From the NCBI GenBank assembly GCA_004292755.1, contig RDXE01000025.1, positions 303,209 to 367,208 of the forward strand: DNA of 64,000 bases, written 5' to 3'. A model generated the notes under the pieces. It saw only the letters and a list, made by a program, of their open reading frames with translations, was not told the origin of the DNA and did not search any database. Both the position numbers and the translations under genes were made by a program. Below, piece after piece: positions 26,793 through 36,806 of the stretch (position 1 is the first letter of the stretch; each line of letters opens with the position of its first letter). The stretch is from Alphaproteobacteria bacterium. Its GTDB lineage: Bacteria; Pseudomonadota; Alphaproteobacteria; Elsterales; Elsteraceae.

Positions 26793-27214
26793 GAACCGCG
26801 ACACCCATGCACTTGGTCGCATCCCTGACTGCCGTCAGCTTGCTGGCTGCCTGTGCTGCACAGCGGGTAGGCTATGGGGATCGCGCCACCCTCCTCGCCG
26901 AGGGGGACAGCGTCGTCATTGCCAGCACCCTGTCGGCAGCGGCGCTGGCGCGCTGTTTTGAAACGGACGCAACGCTACTGCCCCTGTCTGTGGTCCGTTT
27001 GGAGCCGGACCTCGGTCGCTCCCTCTACCGGCTTCAGGGATTTGGTCTCTGGCTTGAAGAGGCAATCTTCCGCGATCTGCCGACGGGTGGGTCAGAGGTG
27101 CAGTATCACTGGCCTGCCAATTACGACGCCCGCTGGCGCAGCCAGCTGGAGCGCGATCGCCTTGGCCCGCTGCGCGCCTGCGCTGTGCGGACGACGGAGG
27201 AGACCAAGCAATGA
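26789..27214 (+). CDS. small putative lipoprotein, unrecognised
   Basis: 141 residues. Starts inside the stop of the DUF3313-like gene (ATGA). The N-terminus MHLVASLTAVSLLAACAAQ has a textbook lipobox (LAAC, Cys about residue 22). The mature part contains two further Cys (ARCFETD and LRACAV) and no recognisable domain. Because it is translated together with another lipoprotein it may work in the same envelope complex. Function unknown. Confidence 0.7.
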   Translation: MRTATPMHLVASLTAVSLLAACAAQRVGYGDRATLLAEGDSVVIASTLSAAALARCFETDATLLPLSVVRLEPDLGRSLYRLQGFGLWLEEAIFRDLPTGGSEVQYHWPANYDARWRSQLERDRLGPLRACAVRTTEETKQ

Positions 27215-27870
27215 GCGACCACGCAGACACAGCACCGGTTGAAAGCAACGATGCCCTTGGTGTCCGTCGGCGCGATCGCGCGGCGACCGAAGCCCGCATT
27301 CTGGATGCGGCCCGCCGCATTCTGGCACGGGATGGCTTCCTTGGCTTTGGCGTCAATGCGCTAGCCGCAGAGGCAGGGTGCGACAAGAAGCTGATCGGAC
27401 GCTATTTCACGGATCTGGACGGCGTGCTGGAAGCACTGGGCGGCGCCCTTGGCTTCTGGCTGGGCGATGTGCCGGAGGTCCCCCCCAAGGGTGACTATGG
27501 CGAGCGCATGGCAGCCTTGTTCCAGGCCTACGCCACGGCTCTGCGCGCCGATCCTGTACTGCAGCAAATCCTCGCCTGGGAACTGATCCAGCCATCGGCT
27601 GTTCTGCAGCGGTTGGAGACAGTGCGATCCCGCGCGGTTGCCCTGTGGATGGCACGGGTCCGCGGCGACACGGCTCCCCCGCCGGGCGTCGATGCGCCAG
27701 CGGTCAATGCCGTGCTGCTGGCCGCCCTGCACTATCTCACCCTTCGTCAGCGCACGCTGCAGGGGTTTGCTGGCCTCGACCTTGCCTCCACTGAGGGGCA
27801 GGCCCGGATTGACGATGCGATGCTCGCAATCCTCAGGCTTGCCTATAGCCAGGAACGGTCCCCGACATGA
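27211..27870 (+). CDS. TetR/AcrR-family transcriptional regulator
   Basis: 219 residues. N-terminal HTH: ATEARILDAARRILARDG, then GVNALAAEAGCDKKLIGRYFTDLDGVLEAL (residues about 26-76), the TetR pattern with the GRYF recognition helix; the C-terminal ligand domain is variable. ATGA overlaps on both sides place it inside the operon, so autoregulation through the palindrome upstream of the first gene is likely. Ligand unknown. Confidence 0.88.
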   Translation: MSDHADTAPVESNDALGVRRRDRAATEARILDAARRILARDGFLGFGVNALAAEAGCDKKLIGRYFTDLDGVLEALGGALGFWLGDVPEVPPKGDYGERMAALFQAYATALRADPVLQQILAWELIQPSAVLQRLETVRSRAVALWMARVRGDTAPPPGVDAPAVNAVLLAALHYLTLRQRTLQGFAGLDLASTEGQARIDDAMLAILRLAYSQERSPT

Positions 27871-28559
27871 TGTCCCCTGCCCATAGCCGGACCACCGGCC
27901 TTTTGATCCTGGCCTTCCTGGTGGCGGTTGCTGTGCCTTACGTCGCTCTCATTGAGCTGTTTGGCTATGATGATGTGCTGCGCGACCCACCGGGTGCCGT
28001 ACTCGACCAGTTCGCCGCCGCGGGAACTCCACTTGTCCTGGCATGGTTGGGGTTCGCGCTTGCCGCCCTCGCCTTCGCGCCCTTGTCACGCCGGATCGAC
28101 CGGGACAGCGGACTCGCCGCCGGTTGGATGGGTGTTGCCTCCGCTGTTGCCCAAGGAGTTGGGTTGGCGCGCTGGGTGTTCGCGGTACCCGCCCTTGCCG
28201 CCGCCCACGCCTCCAGTGACCCCGCCCTGCGCGCCGGGGCAGAGGCCACCTTTGTTGCCCTGCATGGTTTCCTCGGTGCGGGTCTTGGTGAAGTTGCAGG
28301 TCAAAGCCTGCTGGCCGCGTGGACCGCGCGGGTCTGCCTTGGTCTCTGGCGCCAGGGGCGTCGGATCCTCAGCATCAGCGGGGCGGCGACCTTGCCCCTG
28401 TGGTGCCTTGGCCTAACCGAGCCGCTTGCCACCGTGATTCCGGGCTTGCCGGTGATTGAGGCGGCACCCCTGGCATTCACGGGGTGGGAGGTTTGGCTGC
28501 TCGCCTTGGCCCTTGGTTTGCTGATAGACGCGCGTCGGCGCACCGCACGCAGCCGGTAG
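27867..28559 (+). CDS. DUF4386-like integral membrane protein
   Basis: 230 residues with about six hydrophobic helices. Features shared with DUF4386 proteins: DDVLRDPPGAVLDQFAAAG, WLGFALAALAFAPLSRRI, QGVGLARWVFAVPALA and ALHGFLGAGLGEVAGQ. Last gene of the operon (ATGA overlap with tetR). No function is established for the family; being under the TetR gene suggests a response to a hydrophobic or toxic ligand. Confidence 0.75.
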   Translation: MMSPAHSRTTGLLILAFLVAVAVPYVALIELFGYDDVLRDPPGAVLDQFAAAGTPLVLAWLGFALAALAFAPLSRRIDRDSGLAAGWMGVASAVAQGVGLARWVFAVPALAAAHASSDPALRAGAEATFVALHGFLGAGLGEVAGQSLLAAWTARVCLGLWRQGRRILSISGAATLPLWCLGLTEPLATVIPGLPVIEAAPLAFTGWEVWLLALALGLLIDARRRTARSR

Positions 28560-28590
28560 CGCCGACCGGACCACGCAAAACCCCGGATCG

Positions 28591-28626
28591 CCTCAGGTTG
28601 CCACCGCCAATCGCGTCAACCTGAGG
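28591..28626. terminator. 10-bp inverted repeat at the convergent 3' ends
   Basis: CCTCAGGTTG (28591-28600) and CAACCTGAGG (28617-28626) are perfect complements with a 16-nt loop overlapping the end of the MFS gene. A TTTT lies about 10 nt beyond the stem on the minus strand. Weak terminator candidate. Confidence 0.35.
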
Positions 28627-29798
28627 CGGAACCACAGACCCAGGATCACCAATCCCAGGGCCGCTGCATAGAAGGGTGGCGCATAGCCAAGGGCCGGGAT
28701 CGCATGGGCAACCAGCCACACCCCAAGCGCCTGACCAAGGAAGAAGACTGACGCGAACAAGGCGACAGCCGCACCACGCCGGTCCGGCGCCATCTGAGTC
28801 GCGTTGGTCTGCAACGTGTTGTGAAACAAGTAGAACCCAACGCCGATCACCAGCACGGCAGGTGCCACCAACCAGCCATTCGGCACCAATGGGATCACAA
28901 CCAGGCACAGCGCCAGCACCGCCCCACCACTCGCCACCATGCCACGCTGACCCAAACGGCGCACAATGTCGCCAGCGAACACGGCGTAGATCACGCCGCC
29001 AGTGCCAAACATCGCCAGGATCACCCCAATGGCACTGTAGCCCATGGCGTGGGTGTCGTGCAGGAAGGCGCCAACGAAGGCGAAGACGCCAAAGAACAGC
29101 ACCCCTTCCAGGAACACGCAGGCAATCACGGCCCGAACCCAGGCCGAACCGCGCAGCAAAGCGAGATACAGGCGGATCAACGCCAGGGGGTCAATCGCTC
29201 CACCGGCCTGGAGCGGGCGACTGCCGCGATGGCGGACCAGCAGCAGGGCGACGCCCAAGAACCCAACACCCAGCAACAAGAACAGCGGGCGCCACCCCAG
29301 CAGATCGCCCAGAATGCCACCCAGGGCCTGGCCTGCAACCAGCCCGAAGCTCATCCCCATCATCAGCTTCGCCAGCACAGGCTGGCGCTGATCATAGGGA
29401 ACGACATCGCCAATATGTGCCATCGACAGCGGTATGATCGCCGAGGCCGCAACCCCCGCCGCCAGCCGCAGCACTGCCAGCACGCCCAGGCTGGGAGCGA
29501 AAGCCCCCAGCGAGACCACCGCCGCTGAGGCCACCAGCATCGCCACGATCACGCGCATCTTGCCATAGCGGTCGCCAATCGGTCCGAACAGCAATTGTGC
29601 CAAGCCGTAGGCGAGCGCGAACACCGTCACCACAATGGAGGCATCGGCAGCCGTGGTCTGAAACTCAGCCGACAGCTGCGGTAACAGCGGGTCCGCAATC
29701 CGCATTGAGGCGGAGGAGGCAAAGCTGGCCGCCGCTAAGGGCACCAGCGGCACGCTCGCAGCCGCTGGTGCTGCCCCTGCCGAGGCATCCTTAAGCAC
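28593..29798 (-). CDS. MFS transporter (drug efflux type)
   Basis: 401 residues with twelve hydrophobic segments. [12 protein letters not shown] after helix 1, [13 protein letters not shown] (motif A, about residues 71-83) and [23 protein letters not shown] (motif B/C region) match proton-driven MFS exporters of the YnfM/CmlA style. GTG start at 29798 overlaps the stop of the upstream chemoreceptor gene by 8 nt (no in-frame ATG nearby), so the two are co-transcribed. Substrate unknown. Confidence 0.85.
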   Translation of the reverse strand: MLKDASAGAAPAAASVPLVPLAAASFASSASMRIADPLLPQLSAEFQTTAADASIVVTVFALAYGLAQLLFGPIGDRYGKMRVIVAMLVASAAVVSLGAFAPSLGVLAVLRLAAGVAASAIIPLSMAHIGDVVPYDQRQPVLAKLMMGMSFGLVAGQALGGILGDLLGWRPLFLLLGVGFLGVALLLVRHRGSRPLQAGGAIDPLALIRLYLALLRGSAWVRAVIACVFLEGVLFFGVFAFVGAFLHDTHAMGYSAIGVILAMFGTGGVIYAVFAGDIVRRLGQRGMVASGGAVLALCLVVIPLVPNGWLVAPAVLVIGVGFYLFHNTLQTNATQMAPDRRGAAVALFASVFFLGQALGVWLVAHAIPALGYAPPFYAAALGLVILGLWFRLRLTRLAVAT

Positions 29799-32334
29799 TG
29801 CGGATCTGGATCAAGAAGCGCTCCACCTCCCGGTCCAAGGTACCGGATTGCTTCACCACATCCCCTGCAGTCATCACCACTCGATCGGCTGCGGCGCGTG
29901 TCTCACCAGCGGCGGTGCGAACCTCGCTGATGGTGCCCGTCACCTCGGCCGTGCCGCGGGCAGCTTCCTGCACCGTTCGCGCGATTTCGGCGGTGGCTGC
30001 TTGCTGTTCCTCCACCGCCGCGGCGATTGTGGTGGCGATCTCATCAATCTCGCGGATGGTGGCGGAGATGCCCTGGATCGCACCGACAGCCCCTTGGGTG
30101 GCATCCTGCATGCCGCGGATTTGGTGGCCGATATCCTCCGTCGCCTTGGCGGTTTGCGTGGCGAGGCTCTTCACCTCACTCGCCACCACGGCAAAGCCGC
30201 GTCCAGCATCGCCAGCGCGCGCGGCCTCAATGGTGGCGTTGAGTGCAAGGAGATTGGTCTGCTCGGCAATGTCGGCGATCAACTGAACAACATCGCCGAT
30301 TCGCCGGGCTGCCTCGTTCAAGCCTTCCACAGTGACATTGGTCGCGTTCACTTGATCCACAGCCCGCCGCGCCACCCCGGACGAGGTTTCCACTTGGCGG
30401 CCAATCTCGCGGATGGAGGCGGCAAGTTCCTCCGCTGCGGCTGCTCCGGTCTCAACATTCTGCGCGGTCCCATCCGCGGCATGGGCGACAGTGTCGGCCT
30501 GACGGGTGGTGATGTCAGCCGTGTCCACCAAGGTTTCGGCATCGCCCTCCAGCCGCGTTGCAACGGTGGACAGAGTGGAAACCACAGTTTTCACCTGCTG
30601 CTCGAACCGACTGGCCATGGCGCGCAGTTCATTGCGCCGACGCTCCTCCGCGCGCTCTTCGGAGGCCGCATGCTCGCGCTCCAGTCGCTCCCGCTCCACC
30701 AGGGACTGCTTGAAGTGATCCAGCGCGCGCGCCATCGCAGCAATCTCGCCCGTCCCGCCTTGCGGAACCTCGGCGGCATAATCACCCGCTGCCACTTGCT
30801 CCATCGCATCGGCTAGGCGGGTCATGCGGGCCGCGATCTGGCGACCGACATACAGCCACACGATCAAGATCGCCAAGACCACGGCGACCACGGCGACCAG
30901 CGTGAGGATCGTCCGGCCAGTGTCGAGACCTGCTTCAGCATTCTCCGTCGCACGGGCGGCCAGGGCCTCGGCAGCAGAGACTTCACTGGCGACGGCAGCC
31001 GCCAAGGCTTCAGCGTCGGTCCGGGTGCGGGCCAGCAATTCAGACGCTTCGGTCGCTTTGGCAAGTTCCTGTGCCCGCAGATCGGCAAGACCGGTGCCCT
31101 GATCCCCTAGATCCTGCAGACCAGAGGTCAATTGCGCCAGCGGACCGGTCCGCAGAGCGCTCGGCAACGCAGCCAATCCGCGGGTCAATCCTTCACCCAA
31201 GACCGCCAGGCGCTGCTGGGCCTCGGTCAGGCGCGCTGCATCGGCCGCACCTCCGGCCTCGGTCAGCGCCCCAGCATAGGCTTGCAGCACTGTTGTGAAC
31301 TCCAGCAACCGGCGCAACGTGCCCAACCGCTCATCCAACAAGGCCTCGATGGTCACACGGGTGCGCTGGGACAACTCCGTGCCGGACAGTTCCACCCGGC
31401 TTTTCATGTCCTCCGATGAGAGTTCGATCTGATCGCTGACCAGACGCCGTTGATTGACCAGTCGATTGAGGCGCACGCCGATGGCGTCGGGCGGGACCCT
31501 GAGCGCTCCATCCGGCCCAAGACCTGCTGCCACCAATGCCTCCACACCCGGCCGCAACCCGGCGGACACCGTGTCATCGACCGCCGCCAGACGGGTAAGA
31601 ATGGTGATGGCACGGGCCGCTGCGGCCTCGTAGTCAGAGCGGGCCGCAACCGAGCCTCCGGCATAGTCGCGCGCAGCCTCGCCCATCGCCGCAACCAGCA
31701 GGCGCAACTCCTGAACGCTGGCAAGACCATCGCCAACCAGAGCTTGAAGCGCGCTGATCGCATCGTCCGTCGTGTCAACCAGCGTGGTGCCGTCGGTCAG
31801 CATATCCTGCACAGCTGTCGCGATCAGGGGACTGGTGACGGTACCGATGCGCGCCGTCAGCCCACGCAGTTCCACAGCAGCGGAGTTGCGATTGCGCTCC
31901 AACATCTGCCGATCACTGGCGACGGTATCAAGGCGCGAAACCGACTGCGACAGCCGGTCCACAGGCTCTTGCAAGGCTGCTGCTGCCTCTGCCCCTGCGA
32001 CTGTGGCGAGCGTACCCACGATCCGGCGCAGGGCGGCAATCTCTCCCGCAAGAACAGAGACAATGCGCTGGCGCTCGGTATCCGTTGGGGCGCTGGCCAG
32101 TTGCGGCGCACTGGCGGCGAGGCGAGCCGCCGTCGCCTCCAAGGCCCTGGCCGCGGTCATGCGCGGCTGAGCCGTGCGTGTGATCTCTTCCAGGCGTTGC
32201 TCCACCTGCCCAAAGGCGAACAAAGCAACACCACACGCAACCAATACCATGGCTGCGATGGCACCGAAGGCAATCAACAATTGGGCGCGTAGCCCGAACC
32301 CACGCCCGACTGGCGCTGCGGAATGGTCACTCAT
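29791..32334 (-). CDS. methyl-accepting chemotaxis protein
   Basis: 847 residues from ATG 32334. TM1 ([23 protein letters not shown]), a long periplasmic helical sensor region (about 450 residues, rich in Ala/Leu/Arg heptads, TorS-like), TM2 ([22 protein letters not shown]), HAMP, and a C-terminal signalling domain with the hairpin tip [20 protein letters not shown] and [15 protein letters not shown]. It couples to CheA/CheW to steer flagellar motors or related outputs. The ligand is not evident. No che genes in the window. Coupled with a downstream MFS gene. Confidence 0.9.
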   Translation of the reverse strand: MSDHSAAPVGRGFGLRAQLLIAFGAIAAMVLVACGVALFAFGQVEQRLEEITRTAQPRMTAARALEATAARLAASAPQLASAPTDTERQRIVSVLAGEIAALRRIVGTLATVAGAEAAAALQEPVDRLSQSVSRLDTVASDRQMLERNRNSAAVELRGLTARIGTVTSPLIATAVQDMLTDGTTLVDTTDDAISALQALVGDGLASVQELRLLVAAMGEAARDYAGGSVAARSDYEAAAARAITILTRLAAVDDTVSAGLRPGVEALVAAGLGPDGALRVPPDAIGVRLNRLVNQRRLVSDQIELSSEDMKSRVELSGTELSQRTRVTIEALLDERLGTLRRLLEFTTVLQAYAGALTEAGGAADAARLTEAQQRLAVLGEGLTRGLAALPSALRTGPLAQLTSGLQDLGDQGTGLADLRAQELAKATEASELLARTRTDAEALAAAVASEVSAAEALAARATENAEAGLDTGRTILTLVAVVAVVLAILIVWLYVGRQIAARMTRLADAMEQVAAGDYAAEVPQGGTGEIAAMARALDHFKQSLVERERLEREHAASEERAEERRRNELRAMASRFEQQVKTVVSTLSTVATRLEGDAETLVDTADITTRQADTVAHAADGTAQNVETGAAAAEELAASIREIGRQVETSSGVARRAVDQVNATNVTVEGLNEAARRIGDVVQLIADIAEQTNLLALNATIEAARAGDAGRGFAVVASEVKSLATQTAKATEDIGHQIRGMQDATQGAVGAIQGISATIREIDEIATTIAAAVEEQQAATAEIARTVQEAARGTAEVTGTISEVRTAAGETRAAADRVVMTAGDVVKQSGTLDREVERFLIQIRSA

Positions 32335-32451
32335 CAGACAGCAACTCAACAAAAAACGGCGGAGACGGAAGATACTAGCGAGTCTTTTTAACTGGAGTCA
32401 TCCCTCTCACACGGGGTGCCCTTGCGAGAATTGAGGGCATCGAGACGACAG

Positions 32452-32480
32452 ATGACACCGTCTGTCATCATCGCTAGGGT
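32452..32480 (+). promoter_or_regulatory. rnpB promoter
   Basis: -35 ATGACA (32452-32457), 17-nt spacer, -10 TAGGGT (32475-32480). The predicted start, about 7 nt on, is exactly where P1 of the RNase P RNA begins (32487). A 7-bp inverted repeat (GATGACA/TGTCATC, 32451-32469) overlaps the -35. Confidence 0.65.
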
Positions 32481-32486
32481 GCGGCA

Positions 32487-32891
<405 letters not shown>

Positions 32892-33058
32892 TATCTCCCC
32901 CCGATTTCGCGGTTTCGGCCGGACAAACTCCGGAACAAACAAAGAACTCGTGCGCAGCCTACGCTGTTTGAATCATGCGTTTGGGTTGGTTTCTCCGAGT
33001 CATTCTCGAAGGTTGGCGATGAACACCTTGAATCGTCTTCTGAATCCATGACAGCCCG

Positions 33059-33098
33059 TTGACCACCAAATTGGCCCATGTTATCCCAATGTATCCCA
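33059..33098 (+). promoter_or_regulatory. mraZ promoter with MraZ operator repeats
   Basis: -35 TTGACC (33059-33064), 17-nt spacer, -10-like TATCCC (33082-33087). On the opposite strand TGGGA, TGGGA and TGGGC occur at 33094-33098, 33084-33088 and 33074-33078: three TGGGN units with an exact 10-nt period, the pattern known for MraZ binding, covering the -10. The rest of the 267-bp rnpB-mraZ gap shows no gene. Confidence 0.6.
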
Positions 33099-33158
33099 GC
33101 GGCGACCGTTGCTGCCCATCTCGGGCCAGAAACCACGCAGCCAGGGGGCGGGGAGCAA

Positions 33159-33629
33159 ATGGCTCGGTTCTTCTTCGGCACGGTCGGCAACCGGATCGAT
33201 GCAAAGCAGCGGGTGTCAGTCCCCGCTGGCTTTCGCGCGACGCTTGCTGAACTGGGATCGCCGGATACAATCGTTGCCTATCGCTCCTCCTCCATTGACG
33301 GATTGGAGTGCGGGCCCGAACAGACCACCATCGCCCTGGCCGAAGAGTTGGACAGCCCGGATTGCAGCGAAGATCGCCAAGAGGCGATCTCCTTGATCCT
33401 GGCAGAAACCCGCGAACTGAAGCTGGATCGCGAGGGCCGGATCAGTCTTCCAGAAGACTTGATGCAGCAGATCGGCCTGACCGATGAAGTCATGTTCATT
33501 GGTCAGGGCAAGCGGTTCTTCATGTGCTCGCGCACCGTCTCAACAGCCTGGACGGAAGCCAAGCTGAAGCGCGAGCGGGCAAAGACCCAAGCGCGAATCG
33601 ACCGCTTGCAAGACGGGGCTGGGCGATGA
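33159..33629 (+). CDS. mraZ: transcriptional regulator MraZ
   Basis: 156 residues from ATG 33159 (GGGAG upstream). Two SpoVT/AbrB-like swapped-hairpin halves: [19 protein letters not shown] (residues 11-29) and [22 protein letters not shown] (86-107). MraZ forms ring oligomers that bind TGGGN repeats and repress its own division/cell-wall operon. Such repeats overlap the promoter here. It opens the dcw cluster and overlaps rsmH by ATGA. Confidence 0.94.
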   Translation: MARFFFGTVGNRIDAKQRVSVPAGFRATLAELGSPDTIVAYRSSSIDGLECGPEQTTIALAEELDSPDCSEDRQEAISLILAETRELKLDREGRISLPEDLMQQIGLTDEVMFIGQGKRFFMCSRTVSTAWTEAKLKRERAKTQARIDRLQDGAGR

Positions 33630-34549
33630 GCGACCATGTCCCGGTTCTGCTGCAAGAAGTCGTCGCGGCGTTGGCGCCGCGCGCGGGCGGCATCTATCTT
33701 GATGGAACGTTTGGTCGTGGCGGCTATGCCTCAGCCTTGCTCGCTGCCGCACCCTGTCGCGTGGTTGGCATTGACCGCGATCCTGCAGCAATTGCCTTCG
33801 GGCGCAGCCTGCCTGCTGTGGCCGAGGGTCGCCTGACTCTGGTGGAGGGGTGCTTTGGCGCGATGGCGGACATCGCGCGCGACCTCGCCTTGCCCGCCGT
33901 CGATGGGGTGGCGCTGGACCTCGGCGTCTCCTCCCCCCAGCTGGATCAGGCAGAGCGTGGGTTTTCCTTCCGCGCCGACGGCCCCCTCGACATGCGCATG
34001 GGACAGCATGGGACAACGGCCGCAGACCTCGTCGCCGAACTGAGCGAAGGCGACCTTGCCGACGTGATCTACCAGTTTGGGGAGGAGCGGTTCAGTCGCC
34101 GGATCGCCCGCGCCATCGTCGCCGCTCGCCAACAGCAGCCGATCCTGACGACCCTGATGCTGGCAGAGATTGTTCGCCGTGCAGTTGGGCGGACCAGCGA
34201 CGGCATTGATCCTGCAACGCGCACCTTCCAGGCCCTGCGCATCGCTGTGAACGATGAACTGGGCGAGGTGGATCGCGGACTGGCTGGCGCGGAAGCCGTG
34301 CTGGCGCCCGGTGGTCGGCTGGCGGTGGTCTCCTTCCACTCCCTCGAAGATCGCCGGGTGAAAACCTTTCTGGCTGAGCGCAGCCAGGAACATGCCGGCG
34401 GCTCGCGCCATCTGCCAGCAGCACCGGTGCGGCGGCCCACCTTCCGGCTGGTCACCCGCAAGCCGATCACTGCCTCCCCAGGTGAACTGGCCGCCAATCC
34501 GCGCAGCCGCTCCGCCAAGCTGCGGGTTGCGGAACGGAGGGCGGCATGA
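33626..34549 (+). CDS. rsmH: 16S rRNA (cytosine-1402-N4)-methyltransferase
   Basis: 307 residues, [16 protein letters not shown] start at ATG 33626 overlapping mraZ. SAM-binding loop [12 protein letters not shown] (about 23-34), [19 protein letters not shown] and GPLDMRM are family signatures, as is the C-terminal [11 protein letters not shown]. It methylates N4 of C1402 in the ribosomal P site. ATGA overlap with ftsL. Confidence 0.95.
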   Translation: MSDHVPVLLQEVVAALAPRAGGIYLDGTFGRGGYASALLAAAPCRVVGIDRDPAAIAFGRSLPAVAEGRLTLVEGCFGAMADIARDLALPAVDGVALDLGVSSPQLDQAERGFSFRADGPLDMRMGQHGTTAADLVAELSEGDLADVIYQFGEERFSRRIARAIVAARQQQPILTTLMLAEIVRRAVGRTSDGIDPATRTFQALRIAVNDELGEVDRGLAGAEAVLAPGGRLAVVSFHSLEDRRVKTFLAERSQEHAGGSRHLPAAPVRRPTFRLVTRKPITASPGELAANPRSRSAKLRVAERRAA

Positions 34550-35025
34550 TCCTCAGCCCGCGCCTGTTCTTGCTGTGGTTGGTGCTGATCAGTGTCACCG
34601 GCATCGGCGTCTATCAGCTGAAGTATCTGACCCAGCAGCAAGAGCGCCTGCTGGTGCAGATCAACCGACAAATCCAGGCCGATCAGGACGCCATCGACAT
34701 CCTGAAGGCGGAATGGTCGTTCCTGAACCAGCCAGCGGAGTTGGAGCGGTTGGCCAAACGCTTCCGCCCGGATTTGGAGCCGGTGCAGGGGCGTCAGATG
34801 TTTGCCTCGGTTGCGGCCATCCCGGTGCGGACCGAGCCGACCGCCGCCCCAGGCCCGCGCCGAACTGGACCGCTGCCAACCCCACAAGTCACTGCCACAC
34901 GCGGGAGCGGCGCGCCGCCGCCGCCCAGCGCCCTCGCTATCCAAGCTCCGCCACCGGCGCCGACGGTGCCTCCCGCCAGCCAACCGCCGGTTCTGGTTCG
35001 CACGACGGGGAGCACGCCGCGATGA
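34546..35025 (+). CDS. ftsL: cell division protein FtsL
   Basis: 159 residues: one N-terminal transmembrane helix ([19 protein letters not shown], about 7-25), a periplasmic coiled coil ([28 protein letters not shown], about 30-57) and an unusually long Pro/Thr/Ala-rich tail (95-159). Forms a trimer-type scaffold with FtsQ and FtsB in the divisome. Identification rests on position between rsmH and ftsI plus topology. Overlaps both neighbours by 4 nt. Confidence 0.85.
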   Translation: MILSPRLFLLWLVLISVTGIGVYQLKYLTQQQERLLVQINRQIQADQDAIDILKAEWSFLNQPAELERLAKRFRPDLEPVQGRQMFASVAAIPVRTEPTAAPGPRRTGPLPTPQVTATRGSGAPPPPSALAIQAPPPAPTVPPASQPPVLVRTTGSTPR

Positions 35026-36806
35026 CGGCACCCGAAGCACCCGCGCAGGCAGCGATGCCCCAACCGGACCTCGCGACGGCCTCACCGCCCGCCCGCGCCG
35101 ATGGGACCGGCTGGAACCTCGTTCAGCGCATCCTGCGGCGTCAGGATCGCGGGCGCACCCCAGTTGAAGTCGGGCGCTTGCGCCTTGCCCTGGTGTTCGG
35201 CGCCTTCACGGTGGTGTTCGTCGCGATTGCGGGGCAGTTGGTCAATGTCTCCCTGCTCGGTGGGGGGGTTGAAGCGCGCCAGCTGGTCGCCCGCAAACCC
35301 GCACCGCCCGAGCGCGGCGAGATCCTGGACCGCAACGGCCAATTGCTGGCGGCGACGCTGCCGACCACATCCGTTTACGCCGATCCCCGCAAAGTATTGG
35401 ATGCGGAGGATACCGCCCGTCGATTGCATCAAGTGTTCCCCGATGTGCCGCTGGCGACGCTGGTCGAGCGCCTCGCCTCCGAACGCACCTTCGTCTACGT
35501 GCGTCGCAACATCTCGCCCCAGCAGATGCAGCGGGTGAACAGCCTGGGTCTGCCGGGCGTGTACTTCCAGGAGGAGACCCGCCGCCTTTACCCGCAAGGC
35601 CCCGTGGTCAGCCAAGTGCTGGGCTTCTCGGACGTCGACAACCAAGGGCTGGGTGGCGTTGAGCGTCAGTTCAACGACCGCCTGCGCACCGGTGAGACCA
35701 TCCAGCTCTCGCTTGACCTGCGCGTGCAGCACATGTTGCGCCAGGAATTGATCACAGCGATGACACGCTTCAGCGCCATCGGCGCTGCGGGCGTGGTGCT
35801 GGACGCCCGGACGGCCGAAGTGCTGGCGATGGTCTCCCTGCCCGACTTCGATCCCAATGATCCGGGGCGCGCGCCCGACGATGCCCGCTTCAACCGCGCC
35901 ACCCTCGGCGTGTACGAGATGGGCTCAACCTTCAAGATTTTTAACACCGCCATGGGCCTGGAAGCTGGCGTGACCAGCATGTCGGGCGGCTATGACGCCT
36001 CTGCCCCTATCCGGATCGGGCGGTTTGAGATCAACGACGATCACGCCAAAAACCGGTGGATGTCGACACCGGAAATCTTCAAGTACTCCTCAAACATCGG
36101 CTCTGCAAAGATGGCGCTGGATGTTGGGGCAGCCGGTCAGCGCCAGTTTCTGGAACGCTTGCGACTGTTGCAGCCCTCCCGTCTTGAAGTGCCGGAAGTG
36201 GGGCGGCCACAGTTTCCCAAGGCTTGGCGCCCGATCAATGTGATGACCATCGCCTTCGGTCACGGCATTTCGGTTAGCCCGATGATGCTGGCGGCGGCGA
36301 CGGCACCGGTGGTCAATGGCGGCTTCTGGCGGGAACCAACCCTGCTGCGACGCGAGTTGGAAGAGGTGCCCGCGGGCGAGCCGATCATGAGTCCGCGGAC
36401 ATCTGCCGATATGCGGCGCCTCATGCGTTTGGTGGTGGTGGAGGGAACCGGGCGGAACGCCAACGTCGATGGCTATGTCACTGGCGGCAAAACCGGTACC
36501 GCCGAGAAGATTGGTGCTGGTGGCTACCAAAAGAACAAGCGCATCTCCTCCTTCGTTGGCGCGTTTCCGCTGCACGATCCGAAGTATGTTGTCTTTGTGA
36601 TGCTGGATGAGCCAAAGGGCATCCGCGAAACCTTTGGCTTTGCCACCGCAGGGTGGGTCGCCGCACCCACGTTTGCCCGAGTGGTCAGCCGCATCGGCCC
36701 CCTGTTGGGTGTGCCGCCCGTGGATGAGACCACACCCGAAATTCGCCAGATCATGGCCGTGACAGAAACCCCACGACCGGGAGGGCAGCGTGTCTCGCAA
36801 CGCTGA
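35022..36806 (+). CDS. ftsI: division-specific peptidoglycan transpeptidase FtsI (PBP3)
   Basis: 594 residues from ATG 35022 (ATGA overlap with ftsL); longer in-frame starts upstream would lie inside ftsL. Cytoplasmic tail, TM helix about 53-74, PBP dimerisation domain (RGEILDRNGQLLA) and transpeptidase domain with S302-T-F-K (SxxK), S356-S-N and K490-T-G. Crosslinks septal peptidoglycan, in complex with FtsW, in the inner membrane. The gene end overlaps the murE start by 17 nt. Confidence 0.95.
   Translation: MTAPEAPAQAAMPQPDLATASPPARADGTGWNLVQRILRRQDRGRTPVEVGRLRLALVFGAFTVVFVAIAGQLVNVSLLGGGVEARQLVARKPAPPERGEILDRNGQLLAATLPTTSVYADPRKVLDAEDTARRLHQVFPDVPLATLVERLASERTFVYVRRNISPQQMQRVNSLGLPGVYFQEETRRLYPQGPVVSQVLGFSDVDNQGLGGVERQFNDRLRTGETIQLSLDLRVQHMLRQELITAMTRFSAIGAAGVVLDARTAEVLAMVSLPDFDPNDPGRAPDDARFNRATLGVYEMGSTFKIFNTAMGLEAGVTSMSGGYDASAPIRIGRFEINDDHAKNRWMSTPEIFKYSSNIGSAKMALDVGAAGQRQFLERLRLLQPSRLEVPEVGRPQFPKAWRPINVMTIAFGHGISVSPMMLAAATAPVVNGGFWREPTLLRRELEEVPAGEPIMSPRTSADMRRLMRLVVVEGTGRNANVDGYVTGGKTGTAEKIGAGGYQKNKRISSFVGAFPLHDPKYVVFVMLDEPKGIRETFGFATAGWVAAPTFARVVSRIGPLLGVPPVDETTPEIRQIMAVTETPRPGGQRVSQR

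Noticed and set aside
35022..36806. Much longer FtsI with an upstream start near 34392
   Set aside because: The extension would overlap all of ftsL and part of rsmH in another frame; the ATGA overlap at 35022 fits the cluster pattern.
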